Origin: Rhynchopus sp. YZ270_cl-10
Taxonomy: Eukaryota > Euglenozoa > Diplonemea > Diplonemida > Diplonemidae
Direction of reading: 5' to 3'
Length of the DNA: 64,000 bases
Assembly (NCBI GenBank): GCA_964035575.1
Contig: OZ037845.1
Location: 1,694,201-1,758,200, forward strand
The notes below the pieces were generated by a model that did not search any database, was not told the origin of the DNA, and saw only the letters and a program-made list of their open reading frames with translations. This document shows positions 63,635 to 64,000 of the stretch, one piece after another; position 1 is the first letter of the stretch, and every line of letters begins with the position of its first letter. A program made the position numbers and the translations under genes.

Positions 63635-64000
63635 TCAGCAGCAGCAGCAGGTGCTACACCAACAGCAGCAGCAACAGCAGCAACAGCAGCAACAGCAGCA
63701 ACAGCAGCAACAGCAGCAACAGCAGCAACAGCAGCAACAGCAGCAACAGCAGCAACAGCAGCAACAGCAGCAACAGCAGCAACAGCAGCAACAGCAGCAT
63801 ATGCTACACCAGCTGCAACTGCAGCAGAAGCAACAACGGTAACAACAAGAGCAGCAACAGCAGCAACAGCAGCAACAGCAGCAACAGCAGCATATGCTAC
63901 ACCAGCTGCAACTGCAGCAGAAACAACAACGGTAGCAACAAGAGCAGCAACAGCAGCAACAGCAGCAACAGCAGCATATGCTACACCAGCTGCAACTGCA
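63635..64000. repeat. CAG/CAA repeat array with higher-order unit
   Basis: A long (CAACAGCAG)n tract alternates with a conserved spacer containing CATATGCTACACCAGCTG and CAACTGCAGCAG. The spacer starts near 63798, 63890 and 63975, giving a higher-order period of about 90 nt, and the array continues past the window. It reads as poly-Gln in one frame, but a start with any gene context is lacking, so I do not call a gene. Confidence 0.9.

Noticed and set aside
63612-63842. Poly-Gln protein
   Set aside because: Only a CAG/CAA array read in frame; a stop follows at once and no domain or acceptor site is seen. It could be an exon of a gene outside the window, so I keep it as a repeat.

Overview
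This is nuclear DNA of a eukaryotic flagellated protist. Reading frames are split by short spliceosomal introns (46 to about 240 nt, one of about 0.9 kb) that start GTATG and end YACAG. The standard code fits every long frame. A euglenozoan, more likely a diplonemid-like lineage than a kinetoplastid because cis-introns are abundant, fits best. The reasons are that all 18 host genes lie on the + strand, many have a pyrimidine tract plus AG 1-30 nt before the ATG with no upstream donor (as expected for spliced-leader trans-splicing), and the content includes a paraflagellar-rod-like protein, a degenerate superoxide-dismutase-fold protein like mitoribosomal mS42/mS43, CFAP157, kinesin and CAP-Gly/doublecortin proteins. 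The lineage is inference; the strand bias and splice signals are read directly.

Layout. 1-850: 3' end of a gene with a decayed tail. 851-2784: intergenic with stem-loop repeats. 2785-4491: MAP65/PRC1-like protein. 4492-13285: gene-poor island with more stem-loops, a 3.9 kb inverted-repeat element and, inside it, a complete hAT transposon (8292-10821) with an 8-bp target duplication. 13286-32662: lipidated tandem cyclic-nucleotide-domain protein, SOD-fold mitoribosomal-like protein, SH3 protein, paraflagellar-rod-like protein, RBM26/27-like RNA-binding protein, two tandem secreted beta-propeller (LVIVD-like) paralogues and a CAP-Gly plus double-doublecortin protein. 33271-39820: prolyl oligopeptidase, then a mitochondrial arginine deiminase fused to a CtlX-type deiminase. 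42014-52365: kinesin, CFAP157, a kinase with seven N-terminal EF-hands, a GGCT/AIG2-like protein and a dual-specificity pseudophosphatase with PP1-docking motifs. 52816-60678: an intronless 2620-residue secreted Cys-rich protein. 60679-64000: repeat-rich end with a shredded fragment of that giant gene, a 13-bp minisatellite, a tRNA-like sequence, 18/20-bp arrays and a CAG/CAA array.

The genes suggest a cilium/cytoskeleton theme (MAP65-like, PFR-like, kinesin, CFAP157, CAP-Gly/DCX, EF-hand kinase, PKA-R-like), a mitochondrial arginine/citrulline enzyme and surface or secreted proteins. The strongest unexplained signal is a family of more than 20 intergenic stem-loops, all in gene-sense orientation. 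They have a conserved ACGAGAG-type loop, stems that change while staying paired, and a conserved TTCATCTT plus pyrimidine-rich tail. A second is a cysteine domain shared by three secreted proteins here that I cannot match to a known family.
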